DNA from: Kalaharituber pfeilii
Lineage: Eukaryota > Ascomycota > Pezizomycetes > Pezizales > Pezizaceae
Direction of reading: 5' to 3'
Length of the DNA stretch: 64,000 nucleotides
NCBI GenBank assembly: GCA_015179045.1
Contig: WHUZ01000051.1
Span: forward strand, 248,001 to 312,000
Shown one piece after another: positions 62,220-64,000 of this stretch; the stretch's first letter is position 1; every line of letters starts with the position of its first letter. The notes below the pieces were generated by a model. It ran no database searches and was not told where the DNA came from. It saw nothing but the letters and a program-made list of their open reading frames with translations. The translations under genes and the position numbers were made by a program.

Positions 62220-64000
62220 CTAACCGACTCAAGTTCACGCGCTGCCATGACACATCCACACTCCATTGCATATGCCTACCACCCAAGCCCACTACTGATA
62301 TATGCCTGCCATGCAGCTCGAGTTTCCCTTCAAACCGCAACCTCAATCCTCCAACGCTCTGCCTTCCTCTTCGATTCTGGCGCTTCAGATCACATCTCTT
62401 GCAACCTCAATTACTTCCTAGACTGGAAGCGCCTGCAAAAACCCATCCCAATCGTGCTAGGCAACAACTCAACTATCAATGCTATATGCTGCGGCACGAT
62501 TATTCTTCGTGTGACCGACCCTCAAGGAAATCACCATAAACTCCGCCTCTCAAACGTCCTCTATGCTCCGAAGATTGGCTGCAATTTGATATCCATAGGG
62601 AAGTTGACCACACCCTCCTCCCACCATACCATTATCTTTGACAGTGGGTTCTGCATGTTAATTGATAAAACCGTGGAGTCAGGAAAGGTCATCGCTCGCT
62701 GCAAGCCCCTAGCCAATATGTTCAAGCTCAACTCTCAAGTAATCGACGAAAAAGCTCTGGCACTGCGCGCATCAGCAGGAAATCAGCCTACCAATATAAA
62801 GCCACTCCCACTCGAGATATGGCACCGTCGACTCGGCCATTTGAACCTGCAGAGCGTACAATCATTAGCATCCGGCCTTGCCTCTGAGATTGCTATCCTC
62901 AAAGCCAGCGAGCATATTCCTGGTTTGAAAAACACCTGCGCCCCATGCATTGAGGGTAAACAGAAGGAAGTGATCAGTCGAATACCACAACAAAGAGCAG
63001 CCAAACCACTCGAATTGATTCATTCAGATGTCTGCGGACTATTACCAGTGTCACTTGGTGGAAATCGATACTTCATCATATTTGTTGATGACTATACCAG
63101 AATGACCTGGGTGTTCTTCCTGCCCTCCAAATCAGCTGCCGATGTCCACCAGGCATGGACAAACTTCAAGAACATTGTCAAAGCCGACATCGACACAAAC
63201 AAAGTTAGCCAGTCAAGCCGAATCATCAGATTTCGAAGTGACAATGGTGCAGAATATGGAAACAAGAAGCTGCAAGAGGAATTCAGGCATATGGGGGTCA
63301 TATGGGAGCCATGCGCACCATACACACAACACCAGAATGGTGTGAGTGAGAGGATGATCCAGACAGTACTTCTCATGGCTAGAACGATGGTCCATGATGC
63401 CCGCATTGACTTCAACGACCTATGGCCAGAAGCCATCAAAACAGCCGTATATCTCAGGAACCGTTCACCAACCTCCGCCCTCAATAAAATGACCCCATAT
63501 GAAGCGTGGTATGGTCAGAAACCTGCGCTTAGCCACCTTCGACCATTCGGCTGCCCTGCCTATTCACTTGTGCCACTAGAACTCAGGAAGAAACTGGAAT
63601 CAAGAACTAGACGCTGTCTGTTGATGGGATATGTCCATGATACCCAGAAAATATGGAGAGTGTTTGATCCTGTGCAGAGAAGAGTATTTGAATCAGCAAA
63701 TATTGTCTTCGCAGAAGACGAAATGTATCATCCTCTCTCCCGCCCTCACCTCTCCATAAAGCAGATTCCTGCCACAGCTCCGGCAACACCTCCGGCAGCA
63801 CCTCCGACTCGTGCTTCGTCACCTCCTGTACCACCTCCAGCAGCACCTACAGTATCACCTCCGGCACCATCTCTAGCGCTACCACCTCCGGCATTTGCTT
63901 CGCCACCTCCGGTATCACCTCCGGCACTTGCGTCGACACCTCCGGTAACACCTCCAGCATTACCGTCGGCACCACCTCCGGCACCACCTCCGGTAGCTGC
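62220..64000 (+). CDS. Copia pol (protease, integrase), partial at window end
   Basis: In the same frame as gag after the single TGA; open for 593 codons to the window edge. Protease: FLFDSGASDHIS (Asp-Ser-Gly active site). GAG-pre-integrase zinc region: WHRRLGHLN and CAPC (HHCC). Integrase core: HSDVCGLLP (Asp), RSDNGAEYG (Asp), HQNGVSERM (Glu), a complete triad. Then AYSLVPLELRKKLESRTRRC. The last 80 codons are a Pro/Ala/Thr repeat of APPxxPP type, a linker expected before RT. The first ATG in pol is at 62247, so either readthrough or reinitiation is needed. Gag-pol stoichiometry by UGA readthrough is plausible from the CUA context but untested. Confidence 0.9.

Larger units (their letters stand above)
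60822..64000 (+). mobile_element. Copia-type LTR retrotransposon, 5' part
   Basis: LTR, gag, then pol with protease and integrase in order, running off the window before RT. Protease-integrase-RT order identifies Copia (Ty1-type). Both ORFs are undamaged as far as visible. Confidence 0.9.

Overview
The window looks like nuclear DNA of a filamentous ascomycete (Pezizomycotina; order not determined). Short GT-AG introns, a NACHT-ankyrin NLR-type gene, a triple H-type lectin and Tad1/I-like LINEs with an RNase H domain and a C-terminal zinc finger all point that way. Only about a fifth is host gene sequence; the rest is transposable elements, often nested and dated relative to each other by target-site duplications (TSDs) readable by eye.

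Host genes: a single-exon membrane protein (954-2798, +), a coiled-coil/beta-rich protein with one premature stop (9672-11063, -), an H-type lectin (27028-28278, +), a four-exon gene of about 408 aa (40217-41808, +), a gene of unknown function hit by three tiny retro-insertions (49.9-51.2 kb, -), and a six-exon NACHT-ankyrin protein of about 1489 aa (52741-57949, -).

Mobile elements: (1) One LINE family (called T1 here) accounts for about 22 insertions. They run from an apparently intact 6.9-kb copy (17845-24717) through 5'-truncated copies to inserts holding only the last 19-40 nt plus poly(A). The shared 3' end folds into a small hairpin with one covarying base pair. A second 3'-tail family (T2) has four copies. 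(2) A nested stack at 12129-26389: an old full-length minus-strand LINE, itself inserted in a 12-bp minisatellite, holds the intact plus-strand LINE and a truncated minus-strand LINE. (3) A Ginger-like DNA transposon (5565-8576) has matching TIRs, a TATG TSD, a spliced DDE integrase gene and a cysteine-rich tail. (4) Non-autonomous TIR elements starting TGTTCTGG (42.5-49.4 kb) have similar first bases and a 4-bp TSD. (5) A deleted MULE with a 9-bp TSD sits inside a solo LTR with a 5-bp TSD (46050-47518). (6) A decayed chromodomain Gypsy element (32981-36851). (7) A long inverted-repeat element with an internal tandem duplication (58562-60820). (8) The 5' part of a Copia element (60822 to the window end) whose gag and pol are in one frame, separated by a single UGA followed by CUA. 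(9) Short ORF1-only retroelements that share the T1 tail.

The most interesting material is the retrotransposition record: many perfect-TSD inserts begin within a few bases of the 3' hairpin, as if that hairpin were the minimal unit the LINE machinery recognises and copies. Other highlights are the Ginger-like element, the Copia readthrough context, and the near-identical ankyrin repeats of the NLR-like gene. All homology calls come from motif recognition by eye; no database search was run.
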